A stretch of 64,000 nt of DNA from assembly GCA_965116355.1 (NCBI GenBank), contig OZ220679.1, positions 124,001 to 188,000 on the forward strand, given 5' to 3'. A model generated the notes under the pieces. That model searched no databases. It worked only from the letters and a program-made list of their open reading frames with translations, and was not told where the DNA came from. This DNA comes from UBA1127 sp965116355. GTDB lineage: Bacteria; Chloroflexota; Dehalococcoidia; Lucifugimonadales; UBA1127. This document shows, piece by piece, positions 7,711-16,159 of this stretch. Numbering within the stretch: position 1 is the first letter of the stretch; each line of letters opens with the position of its first letter. Both the position numbers and the translations under genes were made by a program.

Positions 7711-10081
7711 CGCCGGTTACCTCGTAGACCCGCACGTCGCCGTGGGCGAAGGCGGGCGAGAGGACGGGGGCGAGATGGTCGAGGCTGTCGACGGCGTACT
7801 TGCCGCGCTCCCGGGGGCCGAGGACGACGTAGCGGACGCCGTAGCGCTCGATGACGGCCTCGGCGGCAGCGGCGTCCTGCGCGCTGTACAGGGCGGCGAC
7901 GGCCTCCGCGCGGCCGGTCTGCGGCTCGGAGGAGCCGCGCCACTGGAGCTCGTGGCCGGGCCAGTTCAGGGGCGAGGGCAGGCCGGTGAACGAGGCCACG
8001 CGCCCGAAGGTCGAGTAGTCGTCGCCCACGGCCTCGACGATGACGTCGCCGGCCTCGGCGTTGTCGCGCAGCCACTCGATGGCCGCGTGCTCGCCCGGAT
8101 CCTGCTCGCGCAGGAAGGCCGTCGCGTCGAGGGTGTACTGGCTGCCGGAGGTTGCGTTCACTGTCAGCGTCATCCCCGCGGGAAGATAGAAGGCGCCCAC
8201 AGCCAAGGCGGCGAAGCCGAGCGCTGCAGCCACACCCGCCCGGCGCAGCCACAGACCGCCTTGCAGGGCGCTCCGTATTCCAAAGTATAGGGTCAGGGGC
8301 GCGGCTACAGCAAGAACGGCCCACGCCTGATAGTAGAGCTTGAACACCGTGTTCATCCGGTTGCCGAAGAAATCGACAACGTAGTAGAGCTCCGGCCCCA
8401 ACACAAGAGCGACACCCATTGCCGCCGCGCCGAGGACGAAGGCGAGGGCGGCGTCGCCCGCCCGCACTGTCGACGCGAGCAGCCACGCCAGCGCCAGCGA
8501 GAGGGGCAGCGCGACCCAGAGGCGGTCGGCGAGCTCCGCCGTCTCGCCGGTCACGAGCACGGGGCCAAGCCAGAGCACGAACGGCGCGAGGCCGAGGGCG
8601 GCCGCGATGAGGACGGGGCGATTACCCTTCGACAAGCTCAGGGCGAACGGGGGTGGGGCACTCAAGAGGAGCGGGGGTGGCGATAGGGTCAGGGCGAACG
8701 GCTTATCCGGCGCTCGCGAACGAAGGGACAGCGCAACGGCGGCAACCGGCAGGGCAAACACGCCCCACACGATGAGGAAGTGCAGCAACGACGTCCCCGG
8801 CGTCGTCACCAGAGCAACCCCCTTCACCTGCCCCGCAAGGGAGCCGGCGTAGTAGGGCAGGTAAGGCACGATGCCGAGGAACAGCAGCGCACCGGCGATG
8901 CCCGCGGCCCACGCGACCGGACGTCTCTCGCCGTCGCGGGCGGCGCGGTAGGCGCGGAGCACTGCCGCACCGGCGCCGATGGCGAGGAATACCGGCAGGT
9001 CCCATGCGTTGATGAACCCCAGTGCCCCCAATGACAGTCCCATCGCGAGCACGAAGGGCCAGCGCCGCCGCCACCATTCACCTTCGAGCGGGGTCTCGTC
9101 TGTGAGGAGGACGTAGGTGAAGGCCATGAACAGCAGGACGAAGGGGATGGACATAACATGCGGATGCAGGTCTCCGAGGAACCAGCTGAAGAAGGGGTAC
9201 TCGTGGATGGTCGGGTCCAGGCTGAGCCCCTCGACGACGGTGTCGATGACGCGGCTGGAGCGCCACCACCACCAGTGGTCGGACGGGAAGAAGGAGGCGC
9301 CGGCGGCGGGGGCATCGAGGCCCTTGATGCCGACGAATTCCCAGAAGCCCTGTGCGCCGATGCCCCAAGCGCGGAAAAGCTCGAACACGCCCTCCAGGTT
9401 GCCGAGGAAGCCCAACATCAGCGCGCCCAGCAGGCCGACGCCGAAGCCCGTCAGCAGCGTCGCGCCGAGGCGGACGGCGACGGTCGTGACGAGGCTGACG
9501 ACGCCCATCGCGGCCATCGCGGGCAGCAGGGCGAGGGCGAGGTTGTAGACGTAGCCAGAGGGGATATCGGCAAGCACGCCGGGCAGGCCCATCGTCAGGT
9601 AGCCGAAGTAGTAGTAGCTGATGCCGTGGCCGGAGAGCCACGGGTCGCCCGGCGGGAACGCGGTCGCGATCATGGAGGCGTTGAGGAAGGCGAAGTCCAT
9701 TGGCTGCTCGGTGTGCAGGATGCCGGGCATGCCGGCGCGCATCAGCGCCCAGAGCGCGAATACCGCGAGGAACACGGCCTCCGTCGCCAGCAACAGCCGC
9801 CACTCGCGGCGGACGAAGGCCACCAGCTCCGGCCACATCCGCCGGGCGAGGACGGCCGCCGCGACGGCCAGTGCGACGACAACGAGGGCGGCGGTCGCGC
9901 GGGGGCCGAGGGGGACGTGGGCGCTGCCCAGCCACCACACGGGGAGCGCGAGCATCAGCATGCCGAGGGGCTTCGCGAAGCCGAAGCCGCGGTCGCGGAG
10001 GGCGGGGAACAGGGCGTAGGCGGCGGGGAAGGCCAGCAGGCCCAGCGCCTCGATGGTGAGGAGCCACAGGACGGCGTTCAT
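7703..10081 (-). CDS. Chlor_Arch_YYY (TIGR03662/DUF2298) membrane protein with an in-frame repeat insert
   Basis: A 792-residue, highly hydrophobic protein (MNAVLWLLTIEALGLLAFPA). It has the DUF2298 hallmarks: EQPMDFAFLNASM, then YYYFGYLTMGLPGVLADIPS, and TIHEYPFFSWFLGDLHPHVM in the first half. It is predicted to be a GT-C-like membrane enzyme and is the usual genomic partner of the TIGR03663 protein, whose gene overlaps its 3' end. Around residues 465-490 it carries an anomalous stretch FALSLSKGNRPV preceded by a proline-rich run. This is the translation of a dispersed repeat (8625-8654 and flanks) and lies in a loop between helices. The rest of the reading frame is intact. Confidence 0.85.
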   Translation of the reverse strand: MNAVLWLLTIEALGLLAFPAAYALFPALRDRGFGFAKPLGMLMLALPVWWLGSAHVPLGPRATAALVVVALAVAAAVLARRMWPELVAFVRREWRLLLATEAVFLAVFALWALMRAGMPGILHTEQPMDFAFLNASMIATAFPPGDPWLSGHGISYYYFGYLTMGLPGVLADIPSGYVYNLALALLPAMAAMGVVSLVTTVAVRLGATLLTGFGVGLLGALMLGFLGNLEGVFELFRAWGIGAQGFWEFVGIKGLDAPAAGASFFPSDHWWWWRSSRVIDTVVEGLSLDPTIHEYPFFSWFLGDLHPHVMSIPFVLLFMAFTYVLLTDETPLEGEWWRRRWPFVLAMGLSLGALGFINAWDLPVFLAIGAGAAVLRAYRAARDGERRPVAWAAGIAGALLFLGIVPYLPYYAGSLAGQVKGVALVTTPGTSLLHFLIVWGVFALPVAAVALSLRSRAPDKPFALTLSPPPLLLSAPPPFALSLSKGNRPVLIAAALGLAPFVLWLGPVLVTGETAELADRLWVALPLSLALAWLLASTVRAGDAALAFVLGAAAMGVALVLGPELYYVVDFFGNRMNTVFKLYYQAWAVLAVAAPLTLYFGIRSALQGGLWLRRAGVAAALGFAALAVGAFYLPAGMTLTVNATSGSQYTLDATAFLREQDPGEHAAIEWLRDNAEAGDVIVEAVGDDYSTFGRVASFTGLPSPLNWPGHELQWRGSSEPQTGRAEAVAALYSAQDAAAAEAVIERYGVRYVVLGPRERGKYAVDSLDHLAPVLSPAFAHGDVRVYEVTGDA
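8625..8654. repeat. Dispersed repeat (family A) inserted in frame in a membrane-protein gene
   Basis: CCCTTCGACAAGCTCAGGGC followed by GAACGGGGG, identical in type to the intergenic repeats. It is read on the minus strand as FALSLSKG. A second partial copy (CCGTTCGCCCTGACCC on the minus strand) lies about 45 bases away near 8690-8705, so the whole insert is about 75-80 bases and a multiple of three. Confidence 0.85.
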
Positions 10082-10087
10082 GTTCCC

Positions 10088-10093
10088 ATTATG
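10088..10093 (-). promoter_or_regulatory. -10-like element six bases before the ATG
   Basis: CATAAT on the minus strand, then six bases (GGGAAC), then the ATG at 10081. A -10 hexamer in this position places the transcription start on the A of the start codon. No -35 is evident. Confidence 0.4.
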
Positions 10094-10142
10094 ACGGCGC
10101 GGATGAAAGATTTGGCTAGTTACAGTTCAATCCGTTCGTGAA

Positions 10143-10192
10143 CCCTTCGACAGGCTCCTTCGACAAGCTCAGGACGGGGTCAGGGCGAACGG
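10143..10192. repeat. Compound dispersed repeat (family A)
   Basis: Two overlapping copies: CCCTTCGACAGGCTCC, then CTTCGACAAGCTCAGGACGG and TCAGGGCGAACGG. It fills most of the 115-base gap between the YYY-family gene and ftsY. Confidence 0.8.
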
Positions 10193-10196
10193 ACTC

Positions 10197-11135
10197 TTAG
10201 CGGCCGGCGCCAAAGAGGGCTTCCACGTACTCCTCCGGCGCGAAGGGGGAGAGGTCATCCATGCCCTCGCCGGTGCCGACGAAGCGGACGGGGAGGCGAA
10301 GCTCGCGGGCGATGGCCAGGACGACGCCGCCCTTCGCCGTGCCGTCCAGCTTGGTCAGCACGATGCCCGTGCAGCCGACGGCCTGCGTGAACTCCTTCGC
10401 CTGCGCGAGGCCGTTCTGGCCGGTGGTGGCGTCCAGCACCAGCAGCACCTCGTGCGGCGCGGCGTCGTCCACGCGGCCGAGGACGCGGCCAATCTTCTTC
10501 ATCTCTTCCATCAGGTTGCTCTTGGTGTGCAACCGGCCCGCCGTGTCGACGATGAGCACGTCTGCGTTGCGGGCGCGTGCGGCCTGCATGGCGTCGAAGG
10601 CGACGGCGGCGGGGTCGCCGCCCTGCTGGTGCGCGATGACGTCGGCGCCGGCGCGCTCGCCCCAGTGCTGGAGCTGCTCGATGGCGGCGGCGCGGAAGGT
10701 GTCGGCGGCGGCGAGGACGACGCGCTTGCCCTCGGCGCGGAAGAGGGCGGCGAGCTTGGCGATGCTGGTCGTCTTGCCCGCGCCGTTGACGCCGACGACG
10801 AGCACCACGAGGGGCTTGTGCCCGCCAGCCCCGTTCCCGGCGCCCTCGACGGCGTTGAGCACCTCGAGGATGTCCGCCTTGAGGGCGTCGAAGACCTCCT
10901 CGGCGGAGCGGGCGCCGCGGGAGCGGTCGCGGGCGCGGTCCAGCAACTCCATCGCGAGGCCGACGCCGACGTCGGCCTCGATGAGCAGCTCCTCCGCCTC
11001 GTCCCACACGTCCTCACCTGCGCCGCCTCGGACGACGAGGTCCTTCAGGCGGCCAAAGAACGTCGAGCGGCTGCGCTCGAGACCGCGCTCCGCCTCATCC
11101 TTGCCGCCTTTGCGATTCAAGAAGCCAAAGGGCAT
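10197..11135 (-). CDS. ftsY: Signal recognition particle receptor FtsY
   Basis: A 312-residue SRP-type GTPase. After a short basic N-terminus (MPFGFLNRKGGKDEAERGLE) comes the helical N domain, then the G domain with P-loop GVNGAGKTT (residues 115-123), DTFRAAAIEQLQ, the G3 motif DTAGRLHTKSNLMEE, and TKLDGTAKGGVVLAI. These mark FtsY rather than Ffh, since the methionine-rich M domain is absent. The protein docks ribosome-SRP complexes at the membrane. The acidic A domain found in enterobacteria is missing, as in most non-proteobacterial FtsY. It stands alone in a minus-strand run, with GGAGG upstream of the ATG. Confidence 0.95.
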   Translation of the reverse strand: MPFGFLNRKGGKDEAERGLERSRSTFFGRLKDLVVRGGAGEDVWDEAEELLIEADVGVGLAMELLDRARDRSRGARSAEEVFDALKADILEVLNAVEGAGNGAGGHKPLVVLVVGVNGAGKTTSIAKLAALFRAEGKRVVLAAADTFRAAAIEQLQHWGERAGADVIAHQQGGDPAAVAFDAMQAARARNADVLIVDTAGRLHTKSNLMEEMKKIGRVLGRVDDAAPHEVLLVLDATTGQNGLAQAKEFTQAVGCTGIVLTKLDGTAKGGVVLAIARELRLPVRFVGTGEGMDDLSPFAPEEYVEALFGAGR

Positions 11136-11162
11136 TGGGCGCCTGTTCCTCCGAGTGTGCGG

Positions 11163-12383
11163 CTAACCGAATATGCGGGGGACGGCCTCGCCGATGCCGT
11201 AGGACAACGCCGCCCCAACGGAGCCGATGATGAGCACCTCCAAGCCCTGCACCCACGGCGACTTCCGCACGAGCCGCCCCTTCCACATGCCGAGCGCGTA
11301 GAGGCCGGAAAGCGTTACCCCGACGGACACCGGGATGGCCGTCGCGACGTCCAGGAAGAAGTACGGAAGGATGGGAATCATGGCGGCAACCACAAAGGCC
11401 CCGCCCATCGTCAGGGCGTCCTTGATTGGGTTGGAGGTGATCTCCGGGCTGATGCCCAGCTCCTTCTCCAGGAGCGTCCGGAGCCACAGGTCCTTGTCCT
11501 CGGACACCTTGTCGGCGAGGCCGCGGGCCTCGCGGAGGCTCAGGCCCTCGCGCTGGTATAACGAGACGAGCTCGGCGAGCTCCTCGGCCGGGTGCTCCTC
11601 CAGCTCGCGCGCCTCCTTCTCGATCTCCGCCCGCTGTAAGTCCTGCTCGGCGCGGGAGCCGAGGAAGGCGCCGGTGGCCATCGAGATCATGCCGGCGAGG
11701 GCGCCCGCAAGCCCGGCAACCAGCACGAAGGACGCGTTGTCGCCGGTGACTGCAGCGGCGACGGCGGTGACCAATGCCAGCGTGCTGACGAGCCCGTCCT
11801 GCGCGCCGAATACCACCTCGCGGATGCGGGCGGAGGCGGCGATGCGCCACCGCTCGGTGTCGACCTCTTCCGTGCTGGCCCAGGACTGCCTGTCGATGAA
11901 GGGCTCGGCGGCCTCGTTCCTCGCGACCGCCTCGGCCTGCTGGACCTGCGCCGGCGTGGGTTGGGCGAGGGCCTGCTCGGAGAGCTTGCTCTCCAGGTCG
12001 TTCAGGCTCTTCTCGAACATCTGGAGGTGGTGCTGCTCGCGGTCCATGGCCATGCGGAAGGTGTCGGCGGCGTCGCGGCGTCCCTCGTCGAGGGCGGCCT
12101 GGATCATCTGGGGGTAGACGCGGGCGGCCTCCTCGGCCTCGCCAGCGATGACGCTGCGGAGGTTGTCGGCCGTCGACTTGACGTCGCCGGCGACGCGCAG
12201 GTGGTTAATGCCGTGGATGTTCTCGGCGCCCGCGACCTCCTGGAAGATCTGCGCGATCTCCGGGTGGCCCTCGATGAGGGCCTGCTGCGCGAAGGCCTGG
12301 TACTTCACGTTGGCGACGGACTCCGTGACGATGGCGTTCCAGAGGTTTCTGTCCGTCCTGCTGAGGGAGCTTCCGGTTGTCAT
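11163..12383 (-). CDS. Ferritin-like / VIT1-CCC1 fusion, iron or manganese transporter
   Basis: A 406-residue protein with two domains. Residues 1-140 form a rubrerythrin/ferritin-like four-helix bundle with ExxH-type metal ligands in VAGAENIHGINHLRVAG and MDREQHHLQMFEK. Residues 190-400 form a VIT1/CCC1 domain (REVVFGAQDGLVSTLALVTA, then MISMATGAFLGSRAEQDLQR), which carries Fe2+ or Mn2+ across a membrane by proton exchange. The start chosen is the ATG at 12383, preceded by GGGGGAAGG; a longer in-frame extension has no ribosome site. Such fusions are thought to bind and deliver the metal to the transporter. Location: cytoplasmic membrane. Confidence 0.85.
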   Translation of the reverse strand: MTTGSSLSRTDRNLWNAIVTESVANVKYQAFAQQALIEGHPEIAQIFQEVAGAENIHGINHLRVAGDVKSTADNLRSVIAGEAEEAARVYPQMIQAALDEGRRDAADTFRMAMDREQHHLQMFEKSLNDLESKLSEQALAQPTPAQVQQAEAVARNEAAEPFIDRQSWASTEEVDTERWRIAASARIREVVFGAQDGLVSTLALVTAVAAAVTGDNASFVLVAGLAGALAGMISMATGAFLGSRAEQDLQRAEIEKEARELEEHPAEELAELVSLYQREGLSLREARGLADKVSEDKDLWLRTLLEKELGISPEITSNPIKDALTMGGAFVVAAMIPILPYFFLDVATAIPVSVGVTLSGLYALGMWKGRLVRKSPWVQGLEVLIIGSVGAALSYGIGEAVPRIFG

Positions 12384-12466
12384 GTCCTTCCCCCTTGTGC
12401 CCCATTCCCGGGGCGGGCCGAGGCGTTCCGTTGCGGCTTGCAGGTCACAAGCCCGCCGCAACCATT

Positions 12467-13309
12467 CTATCCTTCCGCGACCTCAATGAGCACGCGGCAG
12501 TGGTCACTGGGGCCCCAGTCTTCGGGGCTGTTGAGGGCGTGGACGGTGAGGCTTTCGTGGAAACCGCGTGAGGCGAAGACGTAGTCGAGCTGTAGCTCGG
12601 CGTTCTCAAGCTTTCTGTGCAAGGCGAACGTGGGCACGTTCTTACTGTCCGTGGGCAATGAAACGGGCCAAGGGTCAGCCTGACGCCCGTTAGGATATTG
12701 AGGGCCAACGAAGGACATGTATATAGCATCCATGCGGTCGAAGACCGTCCGATAACGAGCCTCCCAATACTTGCTCCCTCCGTCGCCAAAGCCGTGAAAA
12801 ATGTTGAGGTCGCCAGCGGCGATGATGCGGTGTCCCTTCTGCCTACCCATGAGACCGGACAAATCCGAGATGAGCCGATGTGCAGAGTTGTCTGCCATGA
12901 TCCACTCACCAGTTCCCTTGAGGGCTCGTGTCCACTGGCTATACATGGAGCACACAATAAACGGCTCACCCGACGGCGGCGTCACCCATGCCGCCTCCAG
13001 GGTACCGGGGCGGGTGACGGCGAACTCGCCCCACTCGGCGTCAACGAGAGGCTTGGCCTCGATCCAATCGACCTTAACGCGGTCGGAAAGGCGAACGACG
13101 GCAGCACGCCACCTGACAGGTTTGAAGCCTGCAGGGCCGGGAGTGTGAAAGGGGACCTCGCTGTGCCAGACGCTATAGCGGACGCCCTCCGGCGGGGCCG
13201 TAGCCTCCTGAAGCAGCGCGACGTCTGCGTCCATTGCGAGCAACTGCGCCCAAGGCTCGGTTCGTTGGGCGATGTTCCAACTAACGATCTTAGTCACAGT
13301 CTCCTCCAA
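12467..13309 (-). CDS. Endonuclease/exonuclease/phosphatase family protein (copy 1)
   Basis: A 280-residue protein of the EEP fold. Visible motifs are the N-terminal IVSWNIAQRTEPWAQLLAMD, the metal-binding Glu in VALLQEA, GHRIIAAGDLNIFHG (Asp-Asn of the active site), LDYVFASRGF and the C-terminal GPSDHCRVLIEV with the catalytic Asp-His pair. Substrate may be DNA, RNA or a phospho-compound; no localisation signal is seen. It is the tandem paralogue of the next gene, 15 bases apart. Their last 80 bases are almost identical while the rest differ, suggesting local gene conversion or a recent exchange. Confidence 0.8.
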   Translation of the reverse strand: MEETVTKIVSWNIAQRTEPWAQLLAMDADVALLQEATAPPEGVRYSVWHSEVPFHTPGPAGFKPVRWRAAVVRLSDRVKVDWIEAKPLVDAEWGEFAVTRPGTLEAAWVTPPSGEPFIVCSMYSQWTRALKGTGEWIMADNSAHRLISDLSGLMGRQKGHRIIAAGDLNIFHGFGDGGSKYWEARYRTVFDRMDAIYMSFVGPQYPNGRQADPWPVSLPTDSKNVPTFALHRKLENAELQLDYVFASRGFHESLTVHALNSPEDWGPSDHCRVLIEVAEG

Positions 13310-13324
13310 GTGGCTGGGATTACC

Positions 13325-13999
13325 CTATCTCTCCGCGACCTCAATGTGCACGCGGCAGTGGTCACTGGGGCCCCAGTCCTCAGGGTTGTTGAGGGCGTGG
13401 ACGGTGAGGCGGTGGGCGATGCTGCGGGACGCGAAGACGTAGTCAAGTTGCAACTCCGCGTCACTCGGCGTTTGTCGGTGTGGCTTGCTGTAGAAGGTCG
13501 GCGAGTGGGGACCGATTAGGGGCAAGCCCATGCGCATCATGTCGGCAAAGACTGTTGTGTCGCTGTCCCACCACGTCGTCAGGTCGCCGCCGACGATGTA
13601 GGGCAGGTTGACGCCGCAATGCTGCTGCATTTCCAGCAACAGTTTGGGTAGATCGGGAGACGTTCTGTGGGAGGCTTCAGCGGAAACAACCCCAAGCCTC
13701 TCGCCTTCCGCCGTCGTGACTGTGGCGACCGATGGGATGCAAATGTCGGAGGGGGCGACCGACGCCCTAAGGTCAGGCAGTGAAACCCGCTCGACCGTGA
13801 CCCTGCCGGAGATGCCAACAACAGCTTCAGAGCAAGACCGCGGCCACGGGCCGGGTCCCACGTCGAGCTTTTCGGCCACATCATCGGGCGGCGTGCAGGC
13901 CTCCTGCAAGAGGGCGATGTCAACGTCGCTGTGATGCTCGCAAAGGAAATGCCAGCTTGCCCGCAAGCGCTGCATGTTCCAGCAGAGGATGTTTACCAT
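13325..13999 (-). CDS. Endonuclease/exonuclease/phosphatase family protein (copy 2)
   Basis: A 224-residue EEP-fold paralogue of copy 1 (MVNILCWNMQRLRASWHFLC). It keeps VDIALLQEA, LPYIVGGDLTTWWD (the usual GDLN is GDLT here, so one active-site Asn is replaced), ELQLDYVFASRSI and GPSDHCRVHIEV. It is about 55 residues shorter than copy 1, lacking part of the central region. The Asn-to-Thr change at the GDxN motif may reduce metal-dependent hydrolysis, so activity is less certain than for copy 1. Confidence 0.7.
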   Translation of the reverse strand: MVNILCWNMQRLRASWHFLCEHHSDVDIALLQEACTPPDDVAEKLDVGPGPWPRSCSEAVVGISGRVTVERVSLPDLRASVAPSDICIPSVATVTTAEGERLGVVSAEASHRTSPDLPKLLLEMQQHCGVNLPYIVGGDLTTWWDSDTTVFADMMRMGLPLIGPHSPTFYSKPHRQTPSDAELQLDYVFASRSIAHRLTVHALNNPEDWGPSDHCRVHIEVAER

Positions 14000-14058
14000 C
14001 AGACTTCAGTGGGCAGCAATTCGACACATGCCTCCCAAGCTGCCGCTGTCCTCCGCCC

Positions 14059-14418
14059 CTACTCCTCGTGTTGGGTGGTGACGCTGTCTTTGCGGGTTAC
14101 GGTGATGTGGGCGAAGTCGTGCTCGCCGTCCGCGCCGTGCCAGTGCTTCTCGCCGCCGGGCGAGAAGATGACGTCGCCGGGCTCGAGCTCGACCTGCTCG
14201 GACTCCGTCGCGAAGACGCCTTTGCCATGGGTGACGATGAGGAGCTGGTCGCTGGTGTGGGTGTGGAACTTGTTGCGCACGCCGTGCCCGAAGCCGACGA
14301 CCGACGCGTTGAAGTCGGTGCTGTCGGGCGCGAGGGGCTGGCGGTAGACGTCCTCACTGGTGAACAGCGGGGATGCCGCGGACTCCTTGGGGACCTCGCT
14401 GATTTTGGACTTCTTCAT
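14059..14418 (-). CDS. Cupin-domain protein
   Basis: A 119-residue single-domain cupin. Conserved beta-barrel motifs are GHGVRNKFHTHTSDQLLIVT (metal-binding His pair and the downstream Gln) and LEPGDVIFSPGGEKHWHGAD (second His motif). A metal-binding barrel of this kind may act as a dioxygenase, isomerase or small-molecule sensor; the substrate is not evident. The ATG at 14418 follows AAGGAGGACACC. It lies just downstream of the SDR gene on the same strand, separated by a repeat. Confidence 0.8.
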   Translation of the reverse strand: MKKSKISEVPKESAASPLFTSEDVYRQPLAPDSTDFNASVVGFGHGVRNKFHTHTSDQLLIVTHGKGVFATESEQVELEPGDVIFSPGGEKHWHGADGEHDFAHITVTRKDSVTTQHEE

Positions 14419-14454
14419 GGTGTCCTCCTTTGTGTTTTCAGGGGCGCATCCGTC

Positions 14455-14485
14455 GGGGTTCCTGCCTTCGCAGGAACGACGGGGG
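14455..14485. repeat. Dispersed palindromic repeat (family B)
   Basis: GGGGTTCCTGCCTTCGCAGG followed by AACGACGGGGG. The arms GTTCCTGC/GCAGGAAC can form a hairpin. It lies between the SDR and the cupin gene. Confidence 0.85.
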
Positions 14486-14489
14486 TGGG

Positions 14490-15236
14490 CTAGCGCATCA
14501 GGCCGCCGCCGTCGCAGATGATGCTCTGGCCGCTGATCATCGCGGCGTCGTCGCTGGCCATGAAGGCGATGAGGGCGGCGAGGTGCTCCGGGTAGACGCG
14601 CTGCTTGATCGCCTGGTTCTGCATCGTGCGGTTGAAGGTCTCCTCGTCGGAGTGGGCCATGGTGCCGGGCGTGGCGACCTGGCCGGGCATGACGGCGTTC
14701 ACGGTGATGCCGTCGGCGCCGGCCTCCTTGCACAGCGTCCACGTGAGGCCCTGGATGGCGCCCTTGCTGGCGGTGTAGGGGAACTGGCCCGGCGCGCCCG
14801 CGAAGGTGGTCCGCGACGCGACGTTGATGATGCGCCCGTTGCCGCTCTCCTTGATGTACGGGTACGCGGCGCGGGTGGTGTGGACGTAGCCCATGTAGTT
14901 CACCTGCATGAACCGCTCGACGTCCTCCGTCTTCCAGTCCATGAAGTGGACGCGCGGCGACAGCAGGCCCGCGTTGTTGACGAGGATGTTGATGCCGCCG
15001 AAGCGCCCGGCGACCTCCCCCATCACCTGGGCGAGCTGCTCCTCGTTGGTTGTGTCACAGACCCACGCCTGGGCCTCGCCGCCCGACGACGCGATGGCCG
15101 CGACGGTGTCGTCGCAGTCCTTGATGTCGAGGGCGGCGACCTTCACGCCCTCCTCGCCGAGCCTGAGCGCGGCGGCGGCGCCCATGCCGCCATGCGCGCC
15201 GGTGACCACGGCCACTCTTCCCTGAAGACCCCTCAT
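14490..15236 (-). CDS. Short-chain dehydrogenase/reductase
   Basis: A 248-residue classical SDR. It has the nucleotide-binding VVTGAHGGMGAAAALRLGEE (residues 10-29), NNAG at 87-90, Ser141 in IINVASR, and the catalytic Tyr154 and Lys158 in QFPYTASKGAIQG. Asp37 after the second strand (AALDIKD) suggests NAD(H) preference. The end ISGQSIICDGGGLMR is the usual SDR C-terminal motif. The substrate is unknown. The cupin gene lies downstream on the same strand. Confidence 0.9.
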   Translation of the reverse strand: MRGLQGRVAVVTGAHGGMGAAAALRLGEEGVKVAALDIKDCDDTVAAIASSGGEAQAWVCDTTNEEQLAQVMGEVAGRFGGINILVNNAGLLSPRVHFMDWKTEDVERFMQVNYMGYVHTTRAAYPYIKESGNGRIINVASRTTFAGAPGQFPYTASKGAIQGLTWTLCKEAGADGITVNAVMPGQVATPGTMAHSDEETFNRTMQNQAIKQRVYPEHLAALIAFMASDDAAMISGQSIICDGGGLMR

Positions 15237-15296
15237 GCGTACTGTTCCTCCCGGTTTGGTCTAGCTTGCCTTGATTGTCATTCGCCCATTCCCTAG

Positions 15297-15490
15297 CCTT
15301 TCGACAGGCTCAGGGCGAACGGGTTTCCCCCATTCTAACCTTCCCCCAAGAGAGAGGAAGGGACTTGGGCGCCGCTCCGTTTGGCGGGGTTCCTGCCTGC
15401 GCAGGAACGACGGGAGGCGTTCGCCCTTCGATTTCCCTCAGGGTGAACGGGGCCGGTTTGTTGGGGTACCTGCCTCCGCAGGAACGACGG
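15297..15490. repeat. Cluster of four dispersed repeats (families A and B alternating)
   Basis: Family A copies at 15297-15323 and 15424-15452, and family B copies at 15386-15414 and 15462-15490. The cluster fills the 200 bases between the SDR gene and the flavin-binding gene and overlaps the 3' end of the latter. Confidence 0.85.
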
Positions 15491-16004
15491 AGCGGCGAGG
15501 CGGCTTGTAGGCCGTGCCTCGCTGCTCCGGTGTCCGCTGGTCTATGTACTCCAGCATCGGGACGCCGTAGCCGCAGCTGGTGACTGTGCTGTCGACGGCG
15601 ACCTCGATGACCTGCCGCTTGCGGAGGCCGATGGACTCGTCGGCGCTGTGCTCCAAGAGCATTGGCGCGAGGGGCGACTCGTCGAGGGGCGTCACCGTCG
15701 CTTTGCCGAACAGGCGGACGACGGCCGCGTTCTCCTGCTCGAAGGAGCAGACCATCAGCGTCATCGGCCCGCCGGCGTTCGCGTGCCGTGCGGTCTCGTT
15801 GCCGCTGCCGCCGAAGTCGAGGTAGGCGACGCGGTTGGGGCCGAGCACGTGCAGCGGCACGCCGCCCTTGGGCGACAGGTTGACCGGCCCGACGCCCTCC
15901 GGCCCCTCGCCGAGGGACGGGTCTGCGCTCGCCACGAAGAAGAGGTGCGCGTTGCGGATGAGCTCCGCCTGTTCGCCGGTGATGGCACGGAAATACGTCG
16001 CCAT
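15438..16004 (-). CDS. Pyridoxamine 5'-phosphate oxidase-family flavin-binding protein
   Basis: A 188-residue protein of the split-barrel FMN-binding fold (MATYFRAITGEQAELIRNAH, then NLSPKGGVPLHVLGPNRVAY and TARHANAGGPMTLMV). It resembles small PNPOx-like proteins that use FMN or F420. The native protein seems to end soon after YGVPMLEYIDQRTPEQRGTA. The last 20 or so residues (VVPAEAGTPTNRPRSP) are the translation of a family B repeat, and the stop codon comes from an adjoining family A repeat. So a mobile-type repeat has replaced or extended the original C-terminus. Confidence 0.75.
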   Translation of the reverse strand: MATYFRAITGEQAELIRNAHLFFVASADPSLGEGPEGVGPVNLSPKGGVPLHVLGPNRVAYLDFGGSGNETARHANAGGPMTLMVCSFEQENAAVVRLFGKATVTPLDESPLAPMLLEHSADESIGLRKRQVIEVAVDSTVTSCGYGVPMLEYIDQRTPEQRGTAYKPPRRSVVPAEAGTPTNRPRSP

Positions 16005-16026
16005 GGTGCGCCTCCTCCATGCGCGG

Positions 16027-16076
16027 CCCTTCGAGAGCCTCAGGACATGCCCTTCGACAAGCTCAGGGCGAACGGG
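16027..16076. repeat. Compound dispersed repeat (family A)
   Basis: CCTTCGAGAGCCTCAGGACA followed by CCCTTCGACAAGCTCAGGGC and GAACGGG. It lies upstream of the flavin-binding gene. Confidence 0.8.
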
Positions 16077-16159
16077 CGCGCAGGTCCGCTAAACCGCGGT
16101 TCCGCGGGGCCATGATAGCAACGGGTCTCGGGAGCGTCCACAGCGCGGGAGCCGGTCGC

